Shown: positions 25,336 to 33,249, counted from the first letter of the stretch. The stretch is 64,000 nucleotides of DNA from Noviherbaspirillum pedocola (GCF_016632335.1 NZ_JAEPBG010000009.1:1-64000), one strand, 5' to 3'. The notes: a model not told the origin generated them from the letters alone. Made by a program: numbers and translations.

Positions 25336-26173
25336 GCCAAGCAGATGTGGCAGGCCACTGCTGGTCTGGATTTTTGCCGAATTCGACGGCTTCGCCCACC
25401 GTCCGTTGACCCAAAACGACGTGTTCTACAACAACAACCGCAACGCTTTCCTCATGACCGAGGAGACGGTCGCGGCCTCGCTCGCCGCAGGCCGGCTGCA
25501 GCTCGAGTGCCGGTGGGAAGAACCGCTGTACCCGGCGGGGACCACGCCCTTGCAGCGGCGCATCGTGCCGTTCCAGGACCTGACCCTCGACTGGGAAAAG
25601 CAGCAGGCTTACTACTTCGATTTCTACGGACCGCAGGAGCGCATCCGCGCGGAGCTCGCGCGCCGGGGAGGCGACCCGGACAAGCTGAGCGAGCAATTCC
25701 GCCGGCTATGGAGGGACGGTTACTTCGACATTAAGGACACCCCCGAATTCAGGCAGTTGCTCGCCAACCTGCGCCGCGCCGGCGTATGGGTGCCGCCGCG
25801 GCTCGACTATCACTTGCTGAATGCGCTGTATACGGCCCGGATGGGCACGCCCGTCGGCTACAAGAGTGCGAACTCCCTGCGGGGCCGCGAGCGCGAAAAC
25901 CTCCTGCTGATTGCGCACCACGTGCATGATAAACACCCAACCCATTTTCTGACGTTCTGCAAGGCCTTGGCGGTTTACGGCAAGCTAGAGCAGCTCCGCG
26001 CGGAAGACAAGTCCGGCAAGTGGGGCGCGAAATACGAGGCCGCCAAACAGAAATTCCGCGAGGGCGACACGGCATTCCAGCGCGACATTTCCCATGACCC
26101 GCTCGTTGCCTTTTTGTTTCCGGAAATCTTCGCGTCAACCGAAATCTCCAGCAACGGCGCGAAATCAAAATGA
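25325..26173 (+). CDS. Hypothetical protein, up to 282 residues, start uncertain
   Basis: I do not recognise the family. The ATG at 25325 lacks a good ribosome site, and the first 25 residues overlap the DUF1800-like remnant, so the true start may be further in (for example GTG near 25420, FYNNNRNAF). The C-terminal two thirds is soluble and rich in aromatic and charged residues (QAYYFDFYGPQERIRAEL, FRRLWRDGYFDIKDTPEF, VFLFPEIF-like end LVAFLFPEIFAS). Codon use is GC-rich, unlike the helicase operon. It faces the Nmad pair convergently. Confidence 0.5.
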   Translation: MATAPSRCGRPLLVWIFAEFDGFAHRPLTQNDVFYNNNRNAFLMTEETVAASLAAGRLQLECRWEEPLYPAGTTPLQRRIVPFQDLTLDWEKQQAYYFDFYGPQERIRAELARRGGDPDKLSEQFRRLWRDGYFDIKDTPEFRQLLANLRRAGVWVPPRLDYHLLNALYTARMGTPVGYKSANSLRGRERENLLLIAHHVHDKHPTHFLTFCKALAVYGKLEQLRAEDKSGKWGAKYEAAKQKFREGDTAFQRDISHDPLVAFLFPEIFASTEISSNGAKSK

Positions 26174-26479
26174 TAAAAAAAAATATTTTTCGGGAAAAAT
26201 ATAAATCCGCGAAACTACACTGTTCGTCGCGAACAACTTCTACCCCTAAGAATGACTTTTATAAATAAAAGTAGTTAACCTGCAAAAATTCGGGTACCGC
26301 GCAAAGAAGGACTGCGCGCTTCAAAAACCGGATGCCTTTACAAATGTTTTCGAGGCCGGAAGTGAAAGGCGTCGGCGCACTTGCTGCACCACCTCCAGTG
26401 TCCTCGCCATCTGACTTTTGCAGTTGCAAGGTGCCGGAATGCGCAGGACAGCACTGCGATGCGACCTCTTGTCAGTCTG
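26174..26479. other. Intergenic region between convergent genes
   Basis: AT-rich at its left (AAAAATATAAATCC near 26200, a string also seen before parA at 29190) and GC-rich at its right. No gene or clear terminator is seen. Confidence 0.4.
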
Positions 26480-27193
26480 CTAGGGTAATGACTCCACGAA
26501 GGCTCGCGCCCTATAAACATGGGACTCTGGTACCCAGCGAGGCGGGCTGCGCTGGATGCTGACTTTTCCGTCGAAGTTGCTGAACACTTCTCGCGCCTGC
26601 GGCGACAACACCTTCAGCGGCGAGCCCACACCGTTTATACCAACCGTGCTGATGCAGTGCGCGCGTGTCAGTAGCCGGCTGCCGGGTCCGCCTTTGACCA
26701 GCACCAGGCGCTCGCGCTGCTTCTCGAGCACTGCCCAATGCCGCACATGGAAATTGTTTCCGCAGAGCTGATGCAGTTCGCGCTCCGGCAGCGTACTCGC
26801 CAAGCCTGCCCATTGGACAACAAAGTAGCCGACGACATAGAGCGCAGCGGGGCAGTGGTGGCCCCATCCCTCCAGTCCAGCGTAGAAGACCAGCATGTCT
26901 CCCGGCTGCAGGCGTCGCAATCCGGCCTTCGGGCGCGTCGGGTCGCCATAGGTATGCGTCTCGAACTCCGGGTCCCAGTGCATGGTCTGGCCAACCCGGC
27001 GATGCCGAGTCGCCGCAGGAAAATATTCGGAGAGCGGCAAGCCCCGGGTGCCCGTCGCCGCGCCATAGGTATGCGAGCCCAGCCCGGAGGTGTCCGGAAT
27101 CGGAATTAACTCAAACGAATAGTCATGAAACAGCGGCCCCTGCATGCCGCCGGCACCGGCGTCCACTCCCACCCTTAGCAGAACGACCTGCAT
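26480..27193 (-). CDS. Nmad3-type nucleotide-modification-associated protein
   Basis: 237 residues. The N-terminus MQVVLLRVGVDAGAGGMQGP followed by LFHDYSFELIPIPD is the family hallmark as I remember it. Further on come PGDMLVFYAGLEGW, YFVVQWAG, FHVRHWAV, VLVKGGPGSRLLTRA and a C-terminal FVESLP. Nmad families were named from gene neighbourhoods of hypermodified DNA bases. The activity of Nmad3 is not known. It follows the Nmad2-type gene by six bases, so the two are one operon. Confidence 0.65.
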   Translation of the reverse strand: MQVVLLRVGVDAGAGGMQGPLFHDYSFELIPIPDTSGLGSHTYGAATGTRGLPLSEYFPAATRHRRVGQTMHWDPEFETHTYGDPTRPKAGLRRLQPGDMLVFYAGLEGWGHHCPAALYVVGYFVVQWAGLASTLPERELHQLCGNNFHVRHWAVLEKQRERLVLVKGGPGSRLLTRAHCISTVGINGVGSPLKVLSPQAREVFSNFDGKVSIQRSPPRWVPESHVYRARAFVESLP

Positions 27194-27199
27194 CGCGCG

Positions 27200-27994
27200 T
27201 CACACTAGGTCGTTGAGTAGATGCGACAGCGTCCAGCGCCGGCAGGAGCGCGTTGGCCCCGGGTGACTGCGAACCACCATCGGCCGGTCCCACGTGAAGC
27301 TCCATTCCGGGTCGCCCACCAGCAGCGCTGCCGGCCGCGTGTTCTTGCCGATATGTCGGATATCGGCTTCCCATTCCGTGTCCTGCGGGTGGCCGTGGTG
27401 CGCATGCCCGAGAATGGGCGGCAGGTAGTTGTCCACGATGAGCCTGTCGGCCAGCGTCGGCAGTGCCTTTTTCGGCAGGTAGAGGTCGCCCAGCACGTTC
27501 GCGCTGGCGCTCTTGGATTCCACGATGTCGTTGCGCCCGCTTTGCCGCAGCGCCTCCACCAGCGCTGCCTGCGAATCGTATGCGGCGGCCACGCGCATGA
27601 GGTAGACCAGCGATTGTCGCTTGCCAAACTTGACGTCCCAGCTGGAAAGGCCCGCTATCCAGAAGTCGCCCTGCGACCACTGCTGCGAGCTGTGAGCGGT
27701 GCGCATCTCGTGCTTGCAGGTACATAGGGTAATGAGCCCGCCGGCAAAGTTTGGCCCCGACCCGGTCTGCAGAAACAGGTCTGCATACGGTTCCACTGAA
27801 GTCACGGCGTACGCATAGACTTCCATTACGCCCGGGTCGCCCGCCTGGCCAATACGCTGGCGCAGCTCGTCTACCGACAACTGGGCATTGGCGCTGGTAA
27901 TCGGATTGTCTTCCAAGGTGAATCGGCCGCCCGGTTGTGCGCCACAAGCTCCCGAGCTGGGAGGGGTTGCGCCGGAACCGCAAGAATTTGCCAT
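27200..27994 (-). CDS. Nmad2-type nucleotide-modification-associated protein
   Basis: 264 residues from the ATG at 27994 with GAGGA five bases upstream. A longer frame to 28054 is not needed. Conserved-looking blocks are VMEVYAYAVTSVEPYADLF, PNFAGGLITLCTCKHEMR with paired cysteines, GDFWIAGLSSWDVKFGKR, and VYLMRVAAAYD. They match my recollection of Nmad2 (xxGYxTLAxCKPxIR, GDWxxG). It may sense or help make modified bases. It is the first gene of the pair. Confidence 0.62.
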   Translation of the reverse strand: MANSCGSGATPPSSGACGAQPGGRFTLEDNPITSANAQLSVDELRQRIGQAGDPGVMEVYAYAVTSVEPYADLFLQTGSGPNFAGGLITLCTCKHEMRTAHSSQQWSQGDFWIAGLSSWDVKFGKRQSLVYLMRVAAAYDSQAALVEALRQSGRNDIVESKSASANVLGDLYLPKKALPTLADRLIVDNYLPPILGHAHHGHPQDTEWEADIRHIGKNTRPAALLVGDPEWSFTWDRPMVVRSHPGPTRSCRRWTLSHLLNDLV

Positions 27995-28255
27995 GGTTTT
28001 CCTCGCATAGAGTTCGCTCTCCAGCATACCGCGGTGCGGGTGCAAGAAACTCAACTAGCTCAAGTCCCGCGCAAGAACATATTCCACCGGCATATCAGAC
28101 GTGGCTATACCCGAAACCTAAGATTGAGAGCACGTGAGGAGGCGCGCCATTCCGACTTCCATTCTTGCGAATTTCCGCGACCTTGGGGCGTGGCCACGTT
28201 CGGTGCCGGCCATCGTCGTCCATAACGACCCACTCCGGTCACCGAGTATGGCAAC

Positions 28256-28681
28256 TTACAAACAGAATGTCGCAGCGCAGAGGCGCGGCCACGCCGCACG
28301 CAACCGGACTTTTGAAATGTAGGGTTCAGCTAGAAGGTCGCGGTCCTTATCAAGCGACTGGGTTGGCTGATGCCATAGGCTCTGTTCGAGGCGAACTCGT
28401 TCATACAGCAGAGCCCACCGTCCTTCCAGCACTTCTGGGGCGTGATTCGCCACCCTCGCGAATAGGTCTGCACAGGCAAGCGACCATGGAGCCAGTGCGT
28501 CTAATCCGCGCTCGACCGCCACCTCGTCGTCCGCCATAACGTAGCTAATGCGGTGTTCCATCCATTCGTGCAAGCTCAACCCAGACTGCTGGGCGGCCAA
28601 CAGCGCTGCTGTACATACCGCAGGGGAAAGATACAAGACAGTACGCATACCTACTGAGTGGTGAAATTCGACATCGCTCAT
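28256..28681 (-). CDS. Hypothetical protein, 141 residues
   Basis: Start at 28681 is supported by GGGAAG upstream. No family is recognised. The N-terminal third (MRTVLYLSPAVCTAALLAAQ, SGLSLHEWMEHRISYVM) resembles a ribbon-helix-helix or short DNA-binding fold, followed by acidic helical sequence. The last 30 residues are basic. Stands alone in the plasmid block. Confidence 0.45.
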   Translation of the reverse strand: MSDVEFHHSVGMRTVLYLSPAVCTAALLAAQQSGLSLHEWMEHRISYVMADDEVAVERGLDALAPWSLACADLFARVANHAPEVLEGRWALLYERVRLEQSLWHQPTQSLDKDRDLLAEPYISKVRLRAAWPRLCAATFCL

Positions 28682-28826
28682 GGTGACTTCCCTCATCGAG
28701 TTGAAACAGCATGAGGATGCATTTGGCGGAACGACAATGCAGCAACTTTCGATTACGTAATCGCAGCGCCACTACCTATACATGGAGCGTGTCCTGAGAG
28801 GACAGCTATCATGAAAGGTCAAAACT

Positions 28827-29006
28827 ATGGTGGGACGAAAGGGCATCACCTTGGTGGATGTGGCGCGGGCCTGTCTGGCTCTCATGCGACAACGGCGGCG
28901 GGTTAGCCCCTGCAACCTGCGACTGGAGCTAGGGCGGGGGAGCATGACGACGATTAGTCGTCACTTGCGTCGTCTGGCGCTGCGGGATATCCGTCGAGGC
29001 GACTAG
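28827..29006 (+). CDS. Solo KfrA-type N-terminal DNA-binding domain, 59 residues
   Basis: ATG at 28827 with AAAGG upstream. The protein GRKGITLVDVARACLALMRQ, then RRVSPCNLRLELGRGSMTTI and SRHLRRLALRDIRRGD, matches the start of plasmid KfrA proteins (GIT..DV..A...L...G..P....R..LG.GS..T...HL). The long coiled coil that normally follows is absent and a strong terminator comes right after the stop, so the short form looks deliberate. Possibly a plasmid maintenance regulator. Confidence 0.55.
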   Translation: MVGRKGITLVDVARACLALMRQRRRVSPCNLRLELGRGSMTTISRHLRRLALRDIRRGD

Positions 29007-29028
29007 GGCTTTACCAGAGTCATTAAGA

Positions 29029-29062
29029 GGAGGGACGGGCATTGCCTTTCCCTCCCTTTTTT
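29029..29062 (+). terminator. Rho-independent terminator after the KfrA-like gene
   Basis: Stem GGAGGGA (29029-29035) with TCCCTCC (29049-29055) and then six T residues. It lies 22 bases after the stop codon. Confidence 0.8.
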
Positions 29063-29239
29063 CGCCGGCCCGCGGGAATTAGGTGGGGGGCATTTCGCCT
29101 TGCGTTTGCTCTGCATCACCTACGGAAAATGTTGGGAATCCTTAGCATTTCCTGAAAAACGTCTACATGGACGTAGCGGCTCAGCCGAAAATATAAATCC
29201 CATCGTAATACTGTATTCCATCAACAACAGGAGTACAGC

Positions 29240-29911
29240 ATGGAAGCGCGTACTGTAGTAGTCACGAACCGCAAAGGCGGCGTCGGGAAATCCACAATTT
29301 CTATCACTTTGGCAGCTGAACTAGCAGGTCGGGGCCATAGGGTCCTCGTCTGCGATTGTGATGCACAGCAAACAGCTACGGGATGGGCCGCTGTCGCCCC
29401 CGATTCAAAACCTTTCCCTGCCGCCGTGGCGAGCTTTTCCGCATACGGAGCAAAGCTCCATCGAGAGATTGAGAAACAGGTCAAAAATTATGATTACATC
29501 ATTGTCGACTTGCCGCCGTCCGCGGATGCAGGCACAGCTACTCAATCTGCGTTGTTGGTCGCTGACTTAGCGATAACGGTTGTTGCGCCGTCGGCCCCGG
29601 ACATTCGCGCATCAGAAGCGACGAGGGGGCTAATTGAGAATGCCAAAATCTATAATGAGGAGCTTATTGCGGTAGTGTTCGCAAACAAAGTAGAGCGTAC
29701 CAATGTTTCAAAAAAGCTCCTAAAAGAGCTTGCTAGCTTTGGCATCCCTGTGCTGAGTTCTTCGTTTGCGGCTAGGACCGCGTATCAGGTGGCCGCTTAT
29801 GGCGGGACAGCGGTATCTGAGTTAGGTAAAAATGCGAGAGCAGCGATACAGGAGGTGAAGAATTTGGCTGACGAAATCCTTGGCTTACTGGAGGTGCGAA
29901 ATGAAAAGTGA
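29240..29911 (+). CDS. parA: ParA-type plasmid partition ATPase
   Basis: 223 residues, short type Ib ParA without an N-terminal DNA-binding domain. Deviant Walker A RKGGVGKSTISITL near residues 10-23, motif A' CDCDAQQTATGW near 45-56, and Walker B-like YIIVDLPPSAD near 90. AGGAG upstream supports the start. A GTATTC (complement of the centromere repeat) lies in the promoter region near 29213-29218, so the partner protein may autoregulate. It overlaps the RHH gene by 11 bases. Confidence 0.9.
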   Translation: MEARTVVVTNRKGGVGKSTISITLAAELAGRGHRVLVCDCDAQQTATGWAAVAPDSKPFPAAVASFSAYGAKLHREIEKQVKNYDYIIVDLPPSADAGTATQSALLVADLAITVVAPSAPDIRASEATRGLIENAKIYNEELIAVVFANKVERTNVSKKLLKELASFGIPVLSSSFAARTAYQVAAYGGTAVSELGKNARAAIQEVKNLADEILGLLEVRNEK

Positions 29912-30212
29912 TGACTTTGCTATCCAGGCCGCGAAACATAATGGGAACATAGACAGGAAAAGCTCACGCTTTGCGAATGCTGATTTGGCGATGGGGCAAT
30001 CCTCGCTTATTCGAAAAACCTTCTCCTTGCCTTCTGAGGAATGTGTGGCGATAGACATATTGCGTGGTCTTGCTGCGAGCCAAGGCAAATTTCCCTCGCA
30101 TAGCGAAATCGTGCGTGCGGGGCTCATCCTTCTACAGACGTTGAGTGGCCTGGAGCTTTCCAAGGCACTCGACCAAGTGGCACATTTGGTCCCGGGAAGG
30201 AAAGCAACTTAG
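29901..30212 (+). CDS. ParG-like centromere-binding ribbon-helix-helix protein
   Basis: 103 residues from the ATG at 29901, preceded by GGAGGT. The N-terminus is flexible and charged. The core TFSLPSEECVAIDILRGLAA, then HSEIVRAGLILLQTLSG, fits a strand-helix-helix fold. The position after parA and before an octamer array is the arrangement of type Ib partition systems. The protein is predicted to bind the 8-bp repeats at 30287-30484. Confidence 0.72.
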   Translation: MKSDDFAIQAAKHNGNIDRKSSRFANADLAMGQSSLIRKTFSLPSEECVAIDILRGLAASQGKFPSHSEIVRAGLILLQTLSGLELSKALDQVAHLVPGRKAT

Positions 30213-30286
30213 GCCCACATTTGGGAGTTGTCATAAGGGGCGAGGCTTGCCCCTTTAGTTTTTAAAATCCTGCATGTGAAGAGAGC

Positions 30287-30484
30287 TAATACGGGAATAC
30301 GAGAATACAGGAATACGAGAATACAGGAATACGAGAATACAGGAATACGAGAATACAGGAATACAGGAATACGAGAATACAGGAATACGAGAATACAGGA
30401 ATACGAGAATACAGGAATACGAGAATACAGGAATACGAGAATACAGGAATACGAGAATACAGGAATACGAGAATACGAGAATAC
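30287..30484. repeat. Tandem octamer array, probable partition centromere (parS/parC)
   Basis: Twenty-four perfect copies of GAATAC occur in strict 8-bp register from 30295 to 30484. The two spacer bases mostly alternate GA and AG. One degenerate copy (TAATAC) sits at 30287. The array lies 75 bases after the ParG-like gene. Repeated octamers in phase are the known binding pattern of RHH partition proteins. Repetitive ORFs seen on both strands across it are artefacts of the repeat. Confidence 0.85.
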
Positions 30485-30585
30485 GGTATGACCATTAAGG
30501 GCAGTGAGCCCCTATCGGAAGTGGCATCATGACTTTACCGTTTTTTGTCCCAGTTTTAGCCCTGGATTGCTGATTTGGGTTCATT

Positions 30586-31062
30586 TTGCCTATAGGAGAC
30601 GTCTGGAACCAAGGGCAGGTAGCGAAGCAACTGCTGCAGCTTTCCCGCCCCCTATCTTTTGTTGGCAATCTTCCAATGCTGATGTTGTTTCTACCGGAAT
30701 GTCGCCAGTTTCAATATTACGACTGGTACGGGAACCACAAAGCTGCAGCCCTGAAGGCGCAAGTCGTGGAGCAACGAGCAAATTCCCAGCAGGAGGCGCG
30801 CACCGCGGAGCACCTGGCCAACCAAGCAAAACGCACCGTAGCGGATAATCTTGCGAAAGACACTCAGAAAGGCACCGCTCGCAGTCGGGCTGCTGGCCGG
30901 CTGCGCCACGCTGCTGCCACCCAGCCAGCCGCCACAACTGCCACCGCCGCCAGCGGAGGTAATGCAGCCCCGGTAATCGAACTTCGTGACGACACTCGGG
31001 GGAGCTCTTGTCCGGCTCACCGACGACGCCAGACCGACCGCAGACGCGCTAAGGGCGTGTGA
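30586..31062 (+). CDS. Possible Rz-like protein remnant enclosing the Rz1-like gene
   Basis: A 158-codon frame from a TTG with AGGAG-like sequence nearby. The middle is a charged coiled coil (HKAAALKAQVVEQRANSQQE, ARTAEHLANQAKRTVADNLA) as in i-spanins. A clear N-terminal membrane helix is missing (only LSFVGNLPMLMLFLP), and the last 50 residues look like an out-of-frame reading of the nested gene. It is either a decayed Rz or a spurious frame. Confidence 0.3.
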   Translation: MPIGDVWNQGQVAKQLLQLSRPLSFVGNLPMLMLFLPECRQFQYYDWYGNHKAAALKAQVVEQRANSQQEARTAEHLANQAKRTVADNLAKDTQKGTARSRAAGRLRHAAATQPAATTATAASGGNAAPVIELRDDTRGSSCPAHRRRQTDRRRAKGV

Positions 31063-31171
31063 AGACTATGTGCGGGATGTCGCGAAGCCGAATTTTAACG
31101 TCAATAGGGCAGGGATGCTTATTCAAGGGAATACCCAAAGTGCAAATTTGCAAGTAAAGTATTGTTGCTAA
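30851..31171 (+). pseudogene. Rz1-like outer-membrane spanin lipoprotein, interrupted by an in-frame TAA
   Basis: From a TTG at 30851 the frame gives MRKTLRKAPLAVGLLAGCAT with lipobox LLAGC, then LLPPSQPPQLPPPPAEVMQP and R, then TAA at 30974-30976. The small size, lipobox, proline-rich body and nesting in another frame are hallmarks of Rz1 spanins. The same frame continues after the stop with SNFVTTLGGALVRLTDDARP and CEDYVRDVAKP to 31171, which looks like the natural continuation. The stop is therefore probably a recent mutation. Phage origin is inferred. Confidence 0.5.
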
Positions 31172-31188
31172 TACAACAAGGAAAGCAC

Positions 31189-31926
31189 TTGAACAAAAAA
31201 GTCATGCGCCCGCAAGACTACACACTTGGTGCAGCGCGGGACTACAAAAGATTGCTTTATGAGGATACCGAAAAGCCGCGTGATGACTTGGAGACGAGAA
31301 GCGATATCGCTCTGGCTGAGTTGGCTGCGACTGTGCATAAGAATGCCCCGGGCCTCATCAGTAGCGATTTTGAGCTCGTTATAGGCTGGCTGAAAACCTG
31401 GAAACTGCATGACAGAACGTTCAAACGCAGTTCCCCCGGTACTAAGCATGTCGACTTTTACAACCGGCTCGAGGAACTGAAGAACAGCGGGGAGCAAAAA
31501 GACTTACAAAAGCGGGCATACCGGAAGACGTTGTGGTCTCGTCTGTGGGCTATGCTTTTCGGGGTTTCGCTCGCGGTAACGTGCATCCTCTTTTTCAGTA
31601 GCGACGTTGCTTGGTACTGGAAAACAGCTTCTCTCATCGTCACCGTCTTTCTCTTCATATTCAGCGATATCTTGCTGGAGAACGGCATCAAGCTCTACAA
31701 AGAGCAAGATAGGCGCTACATCCTCGCCTCGATTCGTGAAGCGGAGAGCGTCGTCGAACTGAGCGACGCTGGCCTGTTTGGATATCTCCCTGGGACATCG
31801 ACAAGCGACAAGTCGTATTCAGAAGCGGAAGCTGTCGAGCGCATGCGAAAAGAGCGGGACAAATTGACGGATGCTCTCTATCGGGACTCGGGCGAGTATC
31901 TGTCGATGGACTGGCGGAACCACTGA
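31189..31926 (+). CDS. Hypothetical membrane protein with two transmembrane helices
   Basis: 245 residues from a TTG at 31189, chosen because AAGGA ends six bases before it. An ATG at 31204 is the alternative. The N-terminal 125 residues are soluble and charged (DYTLGAARDYKRLLYEDTEK, FELVIGWLKTWKLHDR). Helices lie at about 126-145 (LWAMLFGVSLAVTCILFF) and 150-168 (KTASLIVTVFLFIFSDILL), followed by a soluble C-terminal domain with AEAVERMRKERDKLTDALY. Topology with both ends in the cytoplasm is expected. Family unknown. Confidence 0.6.
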   Translation: MNKKVMRPQDYTLGAARDYKRLLYEDTEKPRDDLETRSDIALAELAATVHKNAPGLISSDFELVIGWLKTWKLHDRTFKRSSPGTKHVDFYNRLEELKNSGEQKDLQKRAYRKTLWSRLWAMLFGVSLAVTCILFFSSDVAWYWKTASLIVTVFLFIFSDILLENGIKLYKEQDRRYILASIREAESVVELSDAGLFGYLPGTSTSDKSYSEAEAVERMRKERDKLTDALYRDSGEYLSMDWRNH

Positions 31927-32024
31927 AAGCCGGGCTGCGTCGCCAAGGAAAAGGGTCCCGCATGCGGAGCGCAAATCTCGAGGATTTTTCTACGTATAGC
32001 ACCACAATTTAATCGGCACCGATT

Positions 32025-32291
32025 ATGCATGCGAAAGCGAGAAGAAAAGCATTGTTCGTAGCGCTGCTTGGCACAATTGGCTTCGGGGCCATCTTCTCCG
32101 CGGTCGAGAAGCGCACGCCAGCCCCAGCCCCCGCACCTGTCATGCTTGCCCAGCCGCAAACTCCGGCCCCGGCCCCGGCGCCGTCTTCGACAGCGACACA
32201 TGCGAAGCCGGTAACAGACAGCACCTGCCACATCGGCCCACGCGGTGGTCGATATCGCCTAGTGCACGGCAAAAAGCGCTACGACTGCTGA
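32025..32291 (+). CDS. Small membrane-anchored protein with a basic GPRGGRY motif
   Basis: 88 residues: one hydrophobic helix (KALFVALLGTIGFGAIFSAV), an Ala/Pro repeat region (PAPAPAPVMLAQPQTPAPAP), and a C-terminal CHIGPRGGRYRLVHGKKRYDC-like block flanked by cysteines. The GPRGGRY motif resembles the small basic adaptor domain first described from chlorovirus proteins. Probably exported, with the basic block outside the membrane. Common on plasmids and phages. Its 3' end overlaps the SNF2 pseudogene convergently. Confidence 0.55.
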   Translation: MHAKARRKALFVALLGTIGFGAIFSAVEKRTPAPAPAPVMLAQPQTPAPAPAPSSTATHAKPVTDSTCHIGPRGGRYRLVHGKKRYDC

Positions 32292-32830
32292 GCAGCCCGG
32301 TTCTTCGCTTTTGCATACGCAATAATCTGTTCTTGCGTGATGCCTTTATTGTCACGCTTCGCGATGCAGGCTTCGTCAACCGTGCCGCGCGCGACGAGGT
32401 AAAACTCCTGGATAGACCTGGTCATAGCCAGACTGCATTTGCCTGACCACGCCTAGGCGCTCGTGGACCTGCTCGAATGTCTCTAGGTTGAAGTTATGAC
32501 TGAACCAGGCGATGTTCCGGCCGTGCTGAAGATTGATGCCGTGTTCGGCGGACCGCGGGTGAATCAGCATTAGCGCCACAGTGCCGTCGTCCTGATTCCG
32601 GTCTTCCTCGTCGCGCTGCGTCTTCAGCTCCCGTGCCTTCGGAAAATGCTCCTTCAGCCTAGCAAGGTCTGGCCGGAATTCGTAGACCACGAACAGCTGC
32701 TCGCCGCCCAACTCCTCAATGACGCTTTCAAGCGTGTCACGCTTCTCGTCGTGCAGTATCTTTTACTCAGCGCCGCCAGACTTCGTGTAGATTGCCCTGC
32801 TGCAGACTTGCGGCAGCTCGCCTTGGAGGC
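32279..32830 (-). pseudogene. C-terminal part of a phage-type SNF2/DEAD helicase with a stop and a frameshift
   Basis: Reading leftward: ELPQVCSRAIYTKSGGAE, TAA, KILHDEKRDTLESVIEEL, GGEQLFVVYEFRPDLARL, ALMLIHPRSAEHGINLQHGR, HNFNLETFEQVHERLGVVRQ, MQSGYDQ, then after a one-base shift SIQEFYLVARGTVDEACIAK and ITQEQIIAYAKAKNRAAQQS. This is helicase motifs IV-VI of a phage SNF2 protein. The N-terminal ATPase half is absent. It is clearly dead. Confidence 0.75.
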
Positions 32831-32862
32831 GAAAAAATCCCGGCACAAGCCGGGACCCTTTT
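32826..32862. terminator. Hairpin, possible bidirectional terminator
   Basis: CCCGGCACAAGCCGGG at about 32838-32853, with A6 on the left and a CCCTTTT stretch on the right. Confidence 0.5.
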
Positions 32863-32958
32863 CAGCGGCACCACCCACCGGGCACTACACCCCCCACTAC
32901 ATCTCACGCAATACGTTAGCGACGGCCTGCGAAGTTTGAGCAAGCGCCGGGAAGATTA

Positions 32959-33249
32959 TTACAGGTCGAACGGGTCGCCGCGCCCAGGCTGCGACACGGT
33001 GGGCATGTCAAACGGGTCACCGTGTCCAAGCTGCGACACGGTGGGCATGTCAAACGGGTCGCCAAGGCCAGGCTGGGAGGTGGCCGGCGCGTCGTGCCAT
33101 TCGCCTACGAGACCATCCTGGCCAACAGCGTCTTGGTCATGGTTGGCCAAGGACGGCGCAGGTGCGGTCGCTGCAATCAGCTGCTCCAAGTATTCCCGCC
33201 CTACTAAGTCAACAAGGACTTTCTCAGCGTATTCCATCGACTTCTTCAT
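32959..33249 (-). CDS. Hypothetical protein with three C-terminal 14-residue repeats
   Basis: 96 residues. GGAGG upstream and an ATGA overlap with the preceding small gene support the start. The N-terminal half is helical (MKKSMEYAEKVLVDLVGREY). The C-terminal part repeats SQPGLGDPFDMPTV, SQLGHGDPFDMPTV, SQPGRGDPFDL, seen in DNA as near-identical repeats with a 42-bp period. Repeats of this kind suggest slippage or a peptide-binding tail. No family known. Confidence 0.5.
   Translation of the reverse strand: MKKSMEYAEKVLVDLVGREYLEQLIAATAPAPSLANHDQDAVGQDGLVGEWHDAPATSQPGLGDPFDMPTVSQLGHGDPFDMPTVSQPGRGDPFDL

Noticed and set aside
30287-30484. CRISPR array
   Set aside because: Repeats are only 8 bp with 2-bp spacers and no cas genes, so it is a centromere-type array.
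30276-30495. Repetitive ORFs on both strands (RNTRIQEYENTGIREY-type)
   Set aside because: They are translations of the 8-bp partition repeats. No ribosome site, and both strands are open for the same reason.
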